From: JAGNKE01 sp964583335
Lineage (GTDB): Bacteria; Pseudomonadota; Alphaproteobacteria; Micavibrionales; Micavibrionaceae
Direction of reading: 5' to 3'
Assembly (NCBI GenBank): GCA_964583335.1
Contig: CAZOVG010000001.1
Span: 532,636-596,635 of the forward strand
DNA length: 64,000 nt
This document shows, one piece after another, positions 7,535 to 16,819 of this stretch. Positions within the stretch are counted from its first letter, which is position 1; each line of letters opens with the position of its first letter. The position numbers and the translations under genes were made by a program. Below the pieces are notes generated by a model. That model worked only from the letters and a program-made list of their open reading frames with translations. It ran no database searches and was not told where the DNA came from.

Positions 7535-9715
7535 ATGCCTTCGATTTCCGAAGCATTGGCAAAACGGACGGCGAGAAAGGGCGATGCGCAAGCGTCGAGC
7601 GCTTCCGCGAGTTCGACCGGGGGCGGATTGCTTTCGCTCGCCTACAGCGGGGTCTGGCGCAGCCGGCTGAGCTGGCGGATTGCCGCGACCATGTTTATGG
7701 CGATCCTGCTGATCCGCACGGTCGTTCTCAATTTTCAGGTGATGGTGGGTTACGAGCAATCGCGGCTGGATGCGCTGGCGCAGCAGGCGGTGATCGGGAT
7801 CGCCTCCATCATGCATGTCTCGGACGATTCAGGGAAGGCCAATCCGTTTGAGCAGGAACATGTTGATCGGCTGCTGGCTACATCACCGGTTCTGGGGTTA
7901 GACGTCTATACGCACCAGTACCAGCTTATCGCGTCTTATGGCAGCAAACCGAGTTTGCAGCCGCTTTTTGGGCAACTTGGACAGACTTACCGCAGCCCGG
8001 ACGGTGTTATCTATGAGACGATTTTCAAGGGCGCTGACATCCAGAGTCCTTATATTGTTGTCACTAAGCTGGACTCCTCTATCGTGAAGGATCAGGTTTA
8101 CGGGTTCCTGATCGAGAATATTCTGGTCATGGTGTTTATGTCGTTCGCCATCACGCTGATCTTTATGGTTATGATCGGAAAATGGTTGATCGAGCCGCTG
8201 CTTTTCATGCGGGCCAATCTGGTTGCTGCGTTCAAGAATCCGGAGTCGCCGGATATACGCAAGTCGCCTTACGGGGTTCATGACGAGGTCGGTGCCACGA
8301 TTGAGCTGATGCAGAAGCTGATCGAACAGAACGCCGAGAATATCGTGCATATCAAGAGCACGGCGGAAGACAAGATCCACAAGCTGGCGTATTACGACAG
8401 CCTGACGGGCCTGCCCAACCGGGCGCTGTTCATCCAGAAGCTTTCGGAAAACGCGCGCGTATCGTATGACGATACGGTGGAGCGGTTCGCGGTGGTTGCG
8501 GTCGATCTGGACCATTTCAAGGATATCAACGATTCGATGGGCCATAATGTCGGCGATGCGATTTTGCGCTCCGTCGGCAAGAAGTTGCGTTCGGCGTTGC
8601 CGGAGTCGGCGATGGTTTCGCGGACTGGAGAGGACGAGTTCGCGTTGATGCTGCCCTTGCGCAGTGGCGCTTCAACCGCCCGCGAAGTGGCGGAGCGGGT
8701 TATCAATGTGATTCGCAACGATCCGTTTAAGGTTTTCAACGAGGAGTTTCAGGTGCGGGCCTCTGTGGGCGTCGCGACGTACCCGGACGACGGGATCGAG
8801 CCGGACCTTGTTCTTAAGAACGCCGATATCGCCCTGAACCGCGCCAAGGAAGAGGGGCGCGACCGGGTGAAGGAGTATTCCGAAGATTTCGACCGCGCGG
8901 TGCAGGAGCGGTTCCAGCTTTTGCGCGATCTGCGCGACGCGCTGGAGAAGGGAGAGCTTGAGCTTTATTTCCAGCCGCAGCTGGACCTCAAGACCGGAAA
9001 GATTATCGCCGCCGAGGCGCTGCTGCGCTGGTGGAAGCCGGACAACAGCAAAGAGGGCGGCACGTTTATTTCGCCTGCGCAATTTATCCCTGTGGCCGAA
9101 CAGTCGGGCCTGATCGTTCCCATCGGGGAGTGGGTGATGCGGCAGACGGTGAAGGTCGGGAAGCGTTTGCAGGACGAGCATGATATCTCGCTGCGCCTTG
9201 CGATCAACGTTTCGGGCAACCAGTTCGCACAATCCGATATCGTCGGGTTTGTGAGCGGGCTTCTGGCTGAAACACGATACGATCCGAAATTTATAGAGCT
9301 TGAGGTGACGGAAAGCGTGTTCATGCACGACATCAAGCACACGGTTCAAGTTTTGCAGAATCTTCACTCTCTGGGCGTCGAACTGGCGATTGACGATTTC
9401 GGTACGGGGTATTCATCGCTTTCGTACCTCAGCCAGTTTCCGATCGACCGGCTTAAGATCGACCAGTCGTTTATCCGCAACGCTCTGAACGACGTGGAGA
9501 ACGCCTCTATCGCGCGGACGATCATCAATCTCGGGCACTCGCTGAACCTCAAGGTCATCGCGGAAGGCGTCGAGACCAAGGCGCACGAGGAGTTTTTGAT
9601 CAAGCAGGGCTGCGACGAGGTGCAGGGTTACCGCTATTGCCGCCCGGTGCCGGTGGACAAGCTGATCGCGTTCGTTACCTCCTATAACGGCGATATCGGC
9701 AGCTTCGGCGAATAG
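7535..9715 (+). CDS. Membrane GGDEF/EAL cyclic-di-GMP protein
   Basis: A 726-residue inner-membrane signalling protein. An N-terminal membrane segment (about 45-65) and a second one (about 190-215, ILVMVFMSFAITLIFMVMI) flank a periplasmic sensing region, followed by a HAMP-like linker. The GGDEF domain (about 285-450) has DSLTGLPNR and the DLDHFKDIN motif, but the signature is GEDEF (SRTGEDEF), so cyclase activity is doubtful. The EAL domain (about 470-715) is complete: AAEALLRW, EVTESVF, AIDDFGTGYSSL, KIDQSFI and AEGVETK, as expected for an active cyclic-di-GMP phosphodiesterase. Stands alone between gaps of 207 and 132 bases. Confidence 0.92.
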   Translation: MPSISEALAKRTARKGDAQASSASASSTGGGLLSLAYSGVWRSRLSWRIAATMFMAILLIRTVVLNFQVMVGYEQSRLDALAQQAVIGIASIMHVSDDSGKANPFEQEHVDRLLATSPVLGLDVYTHQYQLIASYGSKPSLQPLFGQLGQTYRSPDGVIYETIFKGADIQSPYIVVTKLDSSIVKDQVYGFLIENILVMVFMSFAITLIFMVMIGKWLIEPLLFMRANLVAAFKNPESPDIRKSPYGVHDEVGATIELMQKLIEQNAENIVHIKSTAEDKIHKLAYYDSLTGLPNRALFIQKLSENARVSYDDTVERFAVVAVDLDHFKDINDSMGHNVGDAILRSVGKKLRSALPESAMVSRTGEDEFALMLPLRSGASTAREVAERVINVIRNDPFKVFNEEFQVRASVGVATYPDDGIEPDLVLKNADIALNRAKEEGRDRVKEYSEDFDRAVQERFQLLRDLRDALEKGELELYFQPQLDLKTGKIIAAEALLRWWKPDNSKEGGTFISPAQFIPVAEQSGLIVPIGEWVMRQTVKVGKRLQDEHDISLRLAINVSGNQFAQSDIVGFVSGLLAETRYDPKFIELEVTESVFMHDIKHTVQVLQNLHSLGVELAIDDFGTGYSSLSYLSQFPIDRLKIDQSFIRNALNDVENASIARTIINLGHSLNLKVIAEGVETKAHEEFLIKQGCDEVQGYRYCRPVPVDKLIAFVTSYNGDIGSFGE

Positions 9716-9847
9716 AGCTTCCTTGCCCGCGCCCATCCCAAAATCAAAGTAAGTTTGCTCCAAGGCTTGCCCCGAAGTTTCGGACGCGCTATTTTTCCCT
9801 GAAATTTCAATCTCATTCGCGTTGTTTGGCGCAGCGGGGCCTTTTTC

Positions 9848-11203
9848 ATGTCGCATTCTCAGTTCACACGCAGTTGCAAATCCCGCGCATGTGGGGCCCT
9901 CAGCGGTTCGGCGCGGGTTCCGGGCGATAAATCCGTTTCGCACCGGGCGCTGATGTTCGGGGCTCTGGCGCAGGGCGAGACGCTGATCAGTGGTTTGCTG
10001 GAGGGCGAAGATGTTTTGAATACCGCCGAGGCGCTGCGGCATATGGGTGCGCGGATCGGTAATGGATCGGACGGGCTCTGGCGTGTGCGGGGCGTGGGCG
10101 TCGGCAAGCTGGCCGAGCCCTCTTGCGTTCTGGATATGGGGAATAGCGGTACGTCCACGCGGCTTTTGATGGGGTTGATCGCGGGGCACGATTTTGCCGC
10201 GACGTTTACGGGCGACGCGTCGCTTAACAAACGGCCCATGCGGCGGGTGATGACCCCGCTGGAGCAGATGGGCGCGAAATTCCTTGCGCGGACGGGCGAC
10301 CGGTTGCCGCTGACGGTGCGGGGTCCTGAAAATCCGGTTCCTGTAACCTATACGCTGCCCGTGGCTTCGGCGCAGGTCAAATCGGCGATCCTTTTGGCGG
10401 GCCTCAATACGCCGGGGCGGACGACCGTGATCGAAAAGGAGCCGACGCGGGACCATACGGAGAATATGCTGCGGCATTTCGGGGTTGAGGTTTCTATCGA
10501 ACCGGCTCCGGACGGGGGTGAGGCGATTTCCATCGACGGGCCGGTGACGCTTAAGCCCTGCGCGGTTGATGTTCCGGGCGATCCTAGCTCAGCGGCGTTT
10601 CTCATCGTGGCGGCGGTCATTGCGGAAGGTTCGGAGGTCACGCTTTCCAATGTTCTGCTCAACCCCCGCCGGACGGGGCTTTACCAGACCTTGCAGGAGA
10701 TGGGGGCGGATGTGCGATTCGAGCATGTTCGTATCGAATCGGGCGAGAAAGTCGGAACGATTGTTGCGCGGGGCACACGGAGGCTTAAGGGTGTGGACGT
10801 TCCGGCGGAGCGGGCGCCCTCGATGATCGACGAGTTTCCGGTTCTGGCGATGGCGGCGGCGTGTGCGGAGGGCGTGACGCGGATGACCGGGCTTGCGGAG
10901 CTGCGCGTGAAGGAGAGCGACCGTCTGCTGATGATCGCCAAGGGGCTTGAAGCTTGCGGGGTCAAGCTGGAGATGGGTGAGGATAGCCTGACCATCCACG
11001 GGACGGGGCAGCCGCCCAAGGGCGGGGCAACGATCGAGACGGCGCTGGATCACCGCATCGCCATGAGTTTTCTCGTTCTGGGGTGCGTGAGTGCGGAGCC
11101 GATCGAGATCGACGACGCTTCGCCCATACGCACCAGTTTCCCGGGGTTTATCGACCTTATGAACGATCTGGGCGCCCAGATCGATACGGACGCCAGTTAT
11201 TGA
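9848..11203 (+). CDS. aroA: EPSP synthase
   Basis: 3-Phosphoshikimate 1-carboxyvinyltransferase, the shikimate-pathway step joining PEP to shikimate 3-phosphate. The 451-residue protein has RVPGDKSVSHRALM (about 22-35), LDMGNSGTSTRLLMG, the NKRPMRRV loop and the RVKESDRL motif near residue 355. The motif order and LDMGNSGTS resemble class II enzymes. No good ribosome binding site precedes the ATG (GGGGCC only). It begins the classical aroA-cmk-rpsA-ihfB cluster. Its last 47 bases overlap a lipoprotein gene on the opposite strand. Confidence 0.96.
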   Translation: MSHSQFTRSCKSRACGALSGSARVPGDKSVSHRALMFGALAQGETLISGLLEGEDVLNTAEALRHMGARIGNGSDGLWRVRGVGVGKLAEPSCVLDMGNSGTSTRLLMGLIAGHDFAATFTGDASLNKRPMRRVMTPLEQMGAKFLARTGDRLPLTVRGPENPVPVTYTLPVASAQVKSAILLAGLNTPGRTTVIEKEPTRDHTENMLRHFGVEVSIEPAPDGGEAISIDGPVTLKPCAVDVPGDPSSAAFLIVAAVIAEGSEVTLSNVLLNPRRTGLYQTLQEMGADVRFEHVRIESGEKVGTIVARGTRRLKGVDVPAERAPSMIDEFPVLAMAAACAEGVTRMTGLAELRVKESDRLLMIAKGLEACGVKLEMGEDSLTIHGTGQPPKGGATIETALDHRIAMSFLVLGCVSAEPIEIDDASPIRTSFPGFIDLMNDLGAQIDTDASY

Positions 11204-11777
11204 TCCACGTATCGAGGGGTACGATATCGGCGGGTGTGCCGCTGTCGCGGTAGTAGCTGTCGATGGCGAAGCGTTCCTCGGTTGCTTTCTCCATCACCGC
11301 GCCGCTATTGTGAGGCCACAGGCCGTCCACGAAATAGCCCCGGTGGATGGGGTCGGCGGGTTCGTTGAACTTCAGAACGCCTTCTTTTTCAATGAAATGC
11401 AGGTAGCGGGAGGTGTTGATGGTCTCGTCGAGGCAGTCCATCTGGTCCTGATCGCGCTCGAAGGTGGTCGCCTCTCCGAGGTCGGCGTTCATTCCGGTTT
11501 TTTGCTGCACCATTTTTTCGATCAGGCCGATGGATTGCGCGATTTTGCTGCGCTCGTCCGCCGCGTCTTTCGCCGGGGTTCGGAAGGGGGAGAGCGCCAC
11601 CTGCCATTCCTGTTCGTTTAGGCTTACCGGGGTTCTGTTGGTGCAGTTGAAGCCGTGGCAGACGTAAAAATCCTGAGGCGTGCCCCATGTATCCTCATAG
11701 GGGCGAAGGCTTATGCCTTGCCCTTTCGTGCAGGCCGTGAGAAGCAGCAAGAGAATCAGATGGTGCCGTTTGCGCAT
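11157..11777 (-). CDS. Predicted lipoprotein of unknown function
   Basis: A 206-residue protein I do not recognise. It begins MRKRHHLILLLLLTACTKG, a lipoprotein signal peptide with lipobox LTAC, so Cys15 would be lipidated. The mature part is hydrophilic and has Cys residues in YVCHGFNCTNR and MDCLDE, which could form disulfides in the periplasm. An ATG at 11831 would add 18 residues but spoil the signal peptide. The gene is inserted on the opposite strand between aroA and cmk, with 47 bases of 3' overlap with aroA, so its C-terminal end (WRPYRSGRPDRS) is written on aroA complement. Confidence 0.72.
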   Translation of the reverse strand: MRKRHHLILLLLLTACTKGQGISLRPYEDTWGTPQDFYVCHGFNCTNRTPVSLNEQEWQVALSPFRTPAKDAADERSKIAQSIGLIEKMVQQKTGMNADLGEATTFERDQDQMDCLDETINTSRYLHFIEKEGVLKFNEPADPIHRGYFVDGLWPHNSGAVMEKATEERFAIDSYYRDSGTPADIVPLDTWINNWRPYRSGRPDRS

Positions 11778-11864
11778 GGATTCAGGTTTAGACGGGCACG
11801 TGCGGGTTGGCAATTGTAAAAAGAGGATCACCTGTTAATCTGGGGCATGGACAAGGGACAGGGC

Positions 11865-12539
11865 ATGGGACAGGTTTTCGTCATCGCCATCGACGGGCCT
11901 GCGGCGAGCGGCAAGGGGACGCTGGCGCGGCGTCTGGCCGAGCGTCTGGGCTATGCGCATATGGATACGGGGGCGCTCTACCGGGCGGTGGCGCACGAGA
12001 TTCTGCAGGCGGGTGGCGATTGCGGGCAGGAGGACGACGCCCTGCGCGGGTGCGCGGCTCTGGAGCGCAAGATTCAGGACGGGCTGCTGGGCGTGACTCT
12101 CTCCGACCCTCTATTGCGGGGGGACGAGGTGGCGCAGGGGGCCTCAAAAGTCGCGGTCATTCCGGCGGTCCGCGCGGCCTTAATCGATGTTCAGCGGGGG
12201 TTTGCGCGTTATCCGGGGCCGGGCTATGCAGGGTGCGTTCTGGACGGGCGGGATATCGGCACGGTGATCTGCCCTGATGCGCCCGTGAAGCTGTTCGTGA
12301 CGGCGGATGTCGAGATTCGCGCCCAAAGGCGCATGAAAGAGTTGCAATCCAAGGGGATAGGCGCTACATATGGGGCCGTTTTAGCGGATATGCGTACCCG
12401 CGATGAACGTGATTCCGGGCGCAGGGTGGCCCCCCTCAGACCCGCCGAAGGTTCAGTGGTGCTTGACACCACGGGTCTTTCGGAGGCGGAGGTACTGGCC
12501 GAGGCCCTGCGAGCGGTCGAGCGAGCGCTCGACGCTTAA
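11865..12539 (+). CDS. cmk: Cytidylate kinase
   Basis: Phosphorylates CMP and dCMP with ATP. The 224-residue protein has the P-loop IDGPAASGKGTLARRLAE at its N terminus, the MDTGALYRAVA substrate-site motif, DGRDIGTVICPDA, and the LID-like RDERDSGR region. The ATG at 11865 is preferred because AAGGGA lies 6 bases upstream; an in-frame ATG at 11847 would add six residues. Its place before rpsA is the usual one in proteobacteria. Confidence 0.96.
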   Translation: MGQVFVIAIDGPAASGKGTLARRLAERLGYAHMDTGALYRAVAHEILQAGGDCGQEDDALRGCAALERKIQDGLLGVTLSDPLLRGDEVAQGASKVAVIPAVRAALIDVQRGFARYPGPGYAGCVLDGRDIGTVICPDAPVKLFVTADVEIRAQRRMKELQSKGIGATYGAVLADMRTRDERDSGRRVAPLRPAEGSVVLDTTGLSEAEVLAEALRAVERALDA

Positions 12540-12656
12540 GTCTTTATCCGGCAATCGTTTTCATCGCCGCTACAGCGATAGTATCGCGCTTTAACATCCC
12601 GTCCGCGAGCCCATGCGCCGGAGGATGGGGTATTTGACTTTGAAAGGACTAAAACT

Positions 12657-14456
12657 ATGGCCCATATAGCCGCAAATCTTAAAGACAACTTGGAGTCTGT
12701 TGACTTCGCAGCGCTTCTTCAGGAATCGCTGAAAGGACAGAATAAATTCGAAGGGTGCGTGGTCAACGGAACCATCGTCGCCGTCGAGGACGGCGTGGCC
12801 GTTATCGATGTCGGCCTGAAATCCGAAGGCCGCGTCAGCCTGCGGGAATTTTCCCGCCCCGGTGAAGATCCGGAAATCAAGGTCGGCGACACGGTTGAAG
12901 TGTTCGTCGAGCGTATCGAAGGCCGCGAGGGGCAGACAAGCCTGTCGCGCGAGAAGGCCCGCCGCGAGGAAGTCTGGATCGAGCTGGAGAAATCCTGCGA
13001 GAAGGCCGAGCGCGTCACCGGCGTTATCACCGGTCGTGTCAAAGGCGGATTTATCGTCGATCTGGGCGGCGCGGTTGCGTTCCTGCCCGGAAGCCAGGTG
13101 GATATCCGCCCGGTGCGCGACGTTACGCCCCTGATGAACACCCCGCAGCCGTTCCACATCCTGAAAATGGATCGCGGACGCGGCAATATCGTTGTTTCCC
13201 GCCGCGCGGTTCTTGAAGAGTCCCGCGAATCGGCCCGCAGCGATCTGCTGGAAAGCCTGCGCGAGGGTCAAATCCTCGAAGGCGTGGTCAAGAACATCAC
13301 CGATTACGGTGCGTTCGTGGATCTGGGCGGCGTCGACGGGCTTCTGCACGTCACCGATATTTCCTGGAAGCGCGTGAACCACCCGTCGGAGGTTCTGCAA
13401 CTGGGTCAGACGGTCAAGGTGCAGGTCATCCGTTTCAACGAAGAAACGCAGCGGATCTCGCTGGGCATGAAGCAGCTGGAAGCCGATCCTTGGCAGAATG
13501 TGCGCGAGCGTTATGCGGTCGGCGCACGGTTCAAGGGCCGGATCAGCAACATCACCGATTACGGCGCGTTCGTCGAGCTGGAAGAGGGGATCGAAGGTCT
13601 GGTTCACGTTTCCGAAATGTCGTGGACCAAGAAAAACATCCACCCGGGCAAGATCGTTTCCACCTCTCAGGAAGTGGAAGTGGCTGTTCTGGATGTTGAT
13701 CCTGAGAAGCGCCGGATTTCGCTCGGTCTTAAACAGTGCCAAGAAAATCCGTGGACCAAGTACGCTCTGGAAGCGAAGGTGGGCGACCTCATCGAAGGTG
13801 AAATCCGCAATACGACCGAGTTCGGTCTGTTTGTCGGCCTCACCAGCGAGATCGACGGTATGGTTCACCTTTCCGATATTTCCTGGGAAGACGCCACGCC
13901 GGAAGCGCTCAAAGCCTATAAGAAGGGTGATATGGTCAAGGCGAAAATCCTTGAACTGGACCCTGACCGTGAGCGCGTTGCGCTTGGTATCAAGCAGTTG
14001 ACCGAAGATCCTTACGAGGGGACCGTTACCGGCCTCGCGAAAGGTTCGATCGTCACCTGTACGGTTTCCGAGACCAACGACCGGGGCATCGAGGTTACGC
14101 TGGGCAACGGCATGTCGGGCACGATCAAGAAGTCCGATCTGTCGCGCGAGCGTTCCGAGCAGCGTCCCGACCGTTTCGCCGTGGGCGAGAAGGTTGACGC
14201 CAAGGTCATCAGCATCGAAGGCAAGACCCGCAAGGTCACCCTTTCCATCAAGGCCCGCGAGATCGACGAAGACAAGCAGGCAATGAAGGAGTTCGGCTCC
14301 AGCGACAGCGGTGCTTCGCTGGGCGACATTCTCGGCGCGGCCCTTCAGGAGAAGGACAGCAAGGCGTCCAAGAAGGCCGACAAGGAAGACGAGGACAAGC
14401 CCAAGAAAACCCGCACCTCGGCGAAGAAATTCTCCGCCGAAGCCAGCGAAGAGTAA
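12657..14456 (+). CDS. rpsA: 30S ribosomal protein S1
   Basis: S1 captures mRNA on the 30S subunit. The 599-residue protein carries six S1 (OB-fold) repeats, visible as ITDYGAFVDLGGVDGLLHVTDISW and similar blocks; repeats 1 and 2 are the divergent ribosome-binding ones. The C terminus (about 545-599) is a Lys/Glu/Asp-rich tail absent from E. coli S1. GAAAGGA lies 8 bases before the ATG. Codon use is strongly biased, which also leaves a long open frame on the complementary strand that is not a gene. A strong hairpin terminator follows. Confidence 0.98.
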   Translation: MAHIAANLKDNLESVDFAALLQESLKGQNKFEGCVVNGTIVAVEDGVAVIDVGLKSEGRVSLREFSRPGEDPEIKVGDTVEVFVERIEGREGQTSLSREKARREEVWIELEKSCEKAERVTGVITGRVKGGFIVDLGGAVAFLPGSQVDIRPVRDVTPLMNTPQPFHILKMDRGRGNIVVSRRAVLEESRESARSDLLESLREGQILEGVVKNITDYGAFVDLGGVDGLLHVTDISWKRVNHPSEVLQLGQTVKVQVIRFNEETQRISLGMKQLEADPWQNVRERYAVGARFKGRISNITDYGAFVELEEGIEGLVHVSEMSWTKKNIHPGKIVSTSQEVEVAVLDVDPEKRRISLGLKQCQENPWTKYALEAKVGDLIEGEIRNTTEFGLFVGLTSEIDGMVHLSDISWEDATPEALKAYKKGDMVKAKILELDPDRERVALGIKQLTEDPYEGTVTGLAKGSIVTCTVSETNDRGIEVTLGNGMSGTIKKSDLSRERSEQRPDRFAVGEKVDAKVISIEGKTRKVTLSIKAREIDEDKQAMKEFGSSDSGASLGDILGAALQEKDSKASKKADKEDEDKPKKTRTSAKKFSAEASEE

Positions 14457-14486
14457 GACTTCGGTCTTTTCTAGGTAATTATGGAG

Positions 14487-14519
14487 CAAGCCGCCTTTGG
14501 GCGGCTTGTTTCGTTTTTT
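14487..14519 (+). terminator. Rho-independent terminator of rpsA
   Basis: The perfect nine-pair stem CAAGCCGCC-TTTG-GGCGGCTTG is followed by TTTCGTTTTTT. It lies 30 bases after the rpsA stop and separates it from ihfB, which would need its own promoter. Confidence 0.92.
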
Positions 14520-14670
14520 ACCCCTGTTTGGTTACATGGTGGGTTGAAGAAGAAAAATTCTCAATTCTATCAATGGGTTTTGGTTGACACCCCCCTGTTC
14601 TTTGGGGCAATCTAGGGCAGGTTAATGACAGAACGGATGCAGCCGGGGGCTGCGCACAGAGGTTTTTGTT

Positions 14671-14952
14671 ATGACGAAATCTGAACTTATACAGCGTCTG
14701 GCGGAGATGAATCCCCATCTCTATCTGCGTGATGTCGAGAAGATCGTGGATACGGTCTTTAACGAGATCGCCGACGCTCTGGCGCGTGGGGACCGGGTGG
14801 AATTGCGCGGTTTCGGCGCCTTTTCCGTCAAGGAGCGTGCGTCGCGCACGGGCCGCAACCCGAGAACCGGCGAAACCGTTGAGGTCGACGCCAAGCGTCT
14901 GCCGTTCTTCAAGACGGGCAAGGCTCTGCGTGAAAAGCTGAACGATAGCTAA
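14671..14952 (+). CDS. ihfB: Integration host factor beta subunit
   Basis: DNA-bending nucleoid protein of the HU/IHF family, 93 residues, expected to pair with IhfA. The start MTKSELIQRLAEMNPHLYLRD and the DNA-arm sequence GRNPRTGETVEV with the conserved Pro are diagnostic of the beta subunit. After the rpsA terminator, a perfect TTGACA (-35 type) lies at 14584-14589, about 80 bases before the ATG, with no good -10 match at the usual distance; a separate promoter is likely but its exact form is unsure. Confidence 0.96.
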   Translation: MTKSELIQRLAEMNPHLYLRDVEKIVDTVFNEIADALARGDRVELRGFGAFSVKERASRTGRNPRTGETVEVDAKRLPFFKTGKALREKLNDS

Positions 14953-14968
14953 AATTATCGAGGTGGCC

Positions 14969-15331
14969 ATGGCCATTATCCGCTGGATCTTCGGGTTCAT
15001 CATCACCGCCGCCGCCGCCGTTTTCGCGGTGGTCAATCGGCACGATATTCAAGTCTTCTGGAATCCGCTGGGCGAGGGGTCGGTGACTGTTCCCGCTTAT
15101 CTTGCGGTTCTTGGTTTTATGGCGCTCGGGTTCTTTCTCGGCGCTGCGGCCGTCTGGATGAATATGGGGCGGCTGCGGTCTGAGCGCCGCAAGCAGAAGA
15201 AAGAAATCAAGACTCTGAACCGTCAGGTCGAGGCCGCCCGCGAAGCGGTGTCGCGAGCGCCCGAGAATCATGTTTCCGCCGGGGATACATATGTCGCCCT
15301 GCCTGCGCGGATCGGGCAAGCCTCTTTATAA
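14969..15331 (+). CDS. lapA: LapA-domain (DUF1049) membrane protein
   Basis: A 120-residue inner-membrane protein with two membrane segments (about 4-20 IRWIFGFIITAAAAVFAVV and 42-63 AYLAVLGFMALGFFLGAAAV) and a cytoplasmic coiled-coil tail starting at RLRSERRKQKKEI. In E. coli LapA works with LapB in control of lipopolysaccharide synthesis; the alphaproteobacterial copy next to ihfB is related by domain only. GAGG sits 5 bases before the ATG at 14969, so the GTG at 14963 is not used. 16 bases after ihfB. Confidence 0.88.
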   Translation: MAIIRWIFGFIITAAAAVFAVVNRHDIQVFWNPLGEGSVTVPAYLAVLGFMALGFFLGAAAVWMNMGRLRSERRKQKKEIKTLNRQVEAAREAVSRAPENHVSAGDTYVALPARIGQASL

Positions 15332-15352
15332 TTCATATTGCGGAGTTTTCTT

Positions 15353-16072
15353 ATGAGTCCTGTTCCGGGGCATTTCAAGCCGGAGATTTTTTGTGCGCTG
15401 GATACGGCGGATGCTGCACAAGCGGTTGCGCTGGCGAGGCAGATCGGGCCGGTTACAGGCGGGATCAAGCTGGGGCTTGAATTTTTCAACGCGCAGGGCC
15501 CGGAGGGCGTTTTGCGCGTCGTGGAGCGTGCGGGCGATGCTGCGCTTTTTCTTGATCTCAAATTTCACGATATTCCCAATACGGTTGCGGGGGCGGTGCG
15601 GTCGATCTGTTCGCGGATGAGTCCGGCTTATCTCAACGTGCATGCGAGCGGCGGGGCGGAGATGATGCGGGCGGCGAAGGCGGCTTGCGCTCCTGCAACG
15701 AAGCTTCTGGCTGTCACGATCCTGACCAGTCTTGACGAGGCGGCGATCGCGGCGGCGGGCTACCGCGCGGGGCTTTCGGAGCGGGTCGAGGGGTTGGCGC
15801 TGCTGGCGCAGGAGAGCGGCTTGGACGGGGTGGTCTGTTCGGCGCATGAGATCGAGCGATTACGCACGGCTTGCGGACCCGATTTTATTCTCATGGTGCC
15901 CGGCATCCGGCCCGTAGGCGCGGCGGCGGGGGACCAGAAACGGGTCATGACCCCGAGGCAGGCCTTATCGGCGGGGGCGAATCACCTTGTCATCGGGCGG
16001 CCGATCACGGGGGCCGCCGATCCGGCGGCGGCGGCGCGGGATATTCTCAGCGATCTGCGCGGCGCGGCATGA
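15353..16072 (+). CDS. pyrF: Orotidine 5'-phosphate decarboxylase
   Basis: Final step of UMP synthesis. The 239-residue TIM-barrel enzyme has the substrate and catalytic motifs CALDTAD, GIKLGLEFF, FLDLKFHDIPNT (with the Asp-Lys-His-Asp set) and VPGIRPVG, plus VIGRPITGA near the C terminus. The ATG at 15353 has GGAG seven bases upstream; a TTG at 15338 is possible but has none. The stop overlaps the trpF start in ATGA, as is common in alphaproteobacteria. Confidence 0.97.
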   Translation: MSPVPGHFKPEIFCALDTADAAQAVALARQIGPVTGGIKLGLEFFNAQGPEGVLRVVERAGDAALFLDLKFHDIPNTVAGAVRSICSRMSPAYLNVHASGGAEMMRAAKAACAPATKLLAVTILTSLDEAAIAAAGYRAGLSERVEGLALLAQESGLDGVVCSAHEIERLRTACGPDFILMVPGIRPVGAAAGDQKRVMTPRQALSAGANHLVIGRPITGAADPAAAARDILSDLRGAA

Positions 16073-16731
16073 GCGGCGTTAAGGTCAAGATCTGCGGGCT
16101 CAAGGATATTGCCGCCATCGATGCCGCGATCGACCACGGGGCGGATTTCATCGGGCTCGTGTTTTTTCCGGGGTCGCCGCGCCATGTTACGCTCGAGGAG
16201 GCCACCGGATTGGCCAGGCATATTAAAAGCCGGAGCGTCGCGAAAAAAGTGATGACCGTCGCGTTGCTGGTCGATGCTGATGATGCGATGCTTGAACAGG
16301 TTCTCGGCGCCGTTTCGCCCGATATGATCCAGCTTCACGGTTCCGAAACGCCGGAGCGCGTGGGCGCTGTGAAAGAACGCACTAAGATTCCTGTTATCAA
16401 GGCCTTAGCGGTTTCTTGTGAGTCTGATTTTAACAGTGTGCAGGCTTATGAGGCGGTCGCGGACTGGCTGTTGTTCGATGCCAAGCCCGCGCCGGACGGG
16501 TTGCCGGGCGGAACAGGAAAAACGTTCGATTGGTCCTTACTTATAGGGCGTCGTTTTTCAAAGCCTTGGATGCTGTCGGGCGGGCTGACGCCCGAGACTG
16601 TCGGGGGCGCGCTTGGTCTGCTTTCGCCAAATGCGGTGGATGTTTCCTCGGGTGTCGAGGCGGCGCGGGGGGTGAAGGACCCGGCTAAAATCCGCGCTTT
16701 TATTGAGGCAGCAAAAGGCTTTAGCGCTTAA
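16069..16731 (+). CDS. trpF: Phosphoribosylanthranilate isomerase
   Basis: Amadori rearrangement in tryptophan synthesis. The 220-residue protein begins MSGVKVKICGLKD with the general-base Cys, and has ADFIGLVFFPGSPRHV, IQLHGSETPE, LLFDAKP and the phosphate-site end DVSSGVEAARGVKD. The frame is open for 198 bases further upstream inside pyrF, but homology and the ATGA overlap with pyrF fix the start at 16069. Followed by trpB after 88 bases. Confidence 0.97.
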   Translation: MSGVKVKICGLKDIAAIDAAIDHGADFIGLVFFPGSPRHVTLEEATGLARHIKSRSVAKKVMTVALLVDADDAMLEQVLGAVSPDMIQLHGSETPERVGAVKERTKIPVIKALAVSCESDFNSVQAYEAVADWLLFDAKPAPDGLPGGTGKTFDWSLLIGRRFSKPWMLSGGLTPETVGGALGLLSPNAVDVSSGVEAARGVKDPAKIRAFIEAAKGFSA

Positions 16732-16819
16732 ACAGCCGTTCCGTCAGGTGTTTCGATACGGCTCGGTTTTGTCAAAATTTGGTTTTCCTTGACCCCTAAA
16801 ACAGGCTATAAACCCCGTG

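Noticed and set aside
12591..14489. 632-codon open frame on the minus strand over rpsA
   Set aside because: Exact complement of the six-repeat S1 gene; biased codon use of rpsA removes stops from the opposite strand.
16732..16819. Search for a tryptophan leader peptide or attenuator before trpB
   Set aside because: No short frame with Trp codons and no alternative hairpins are visible.
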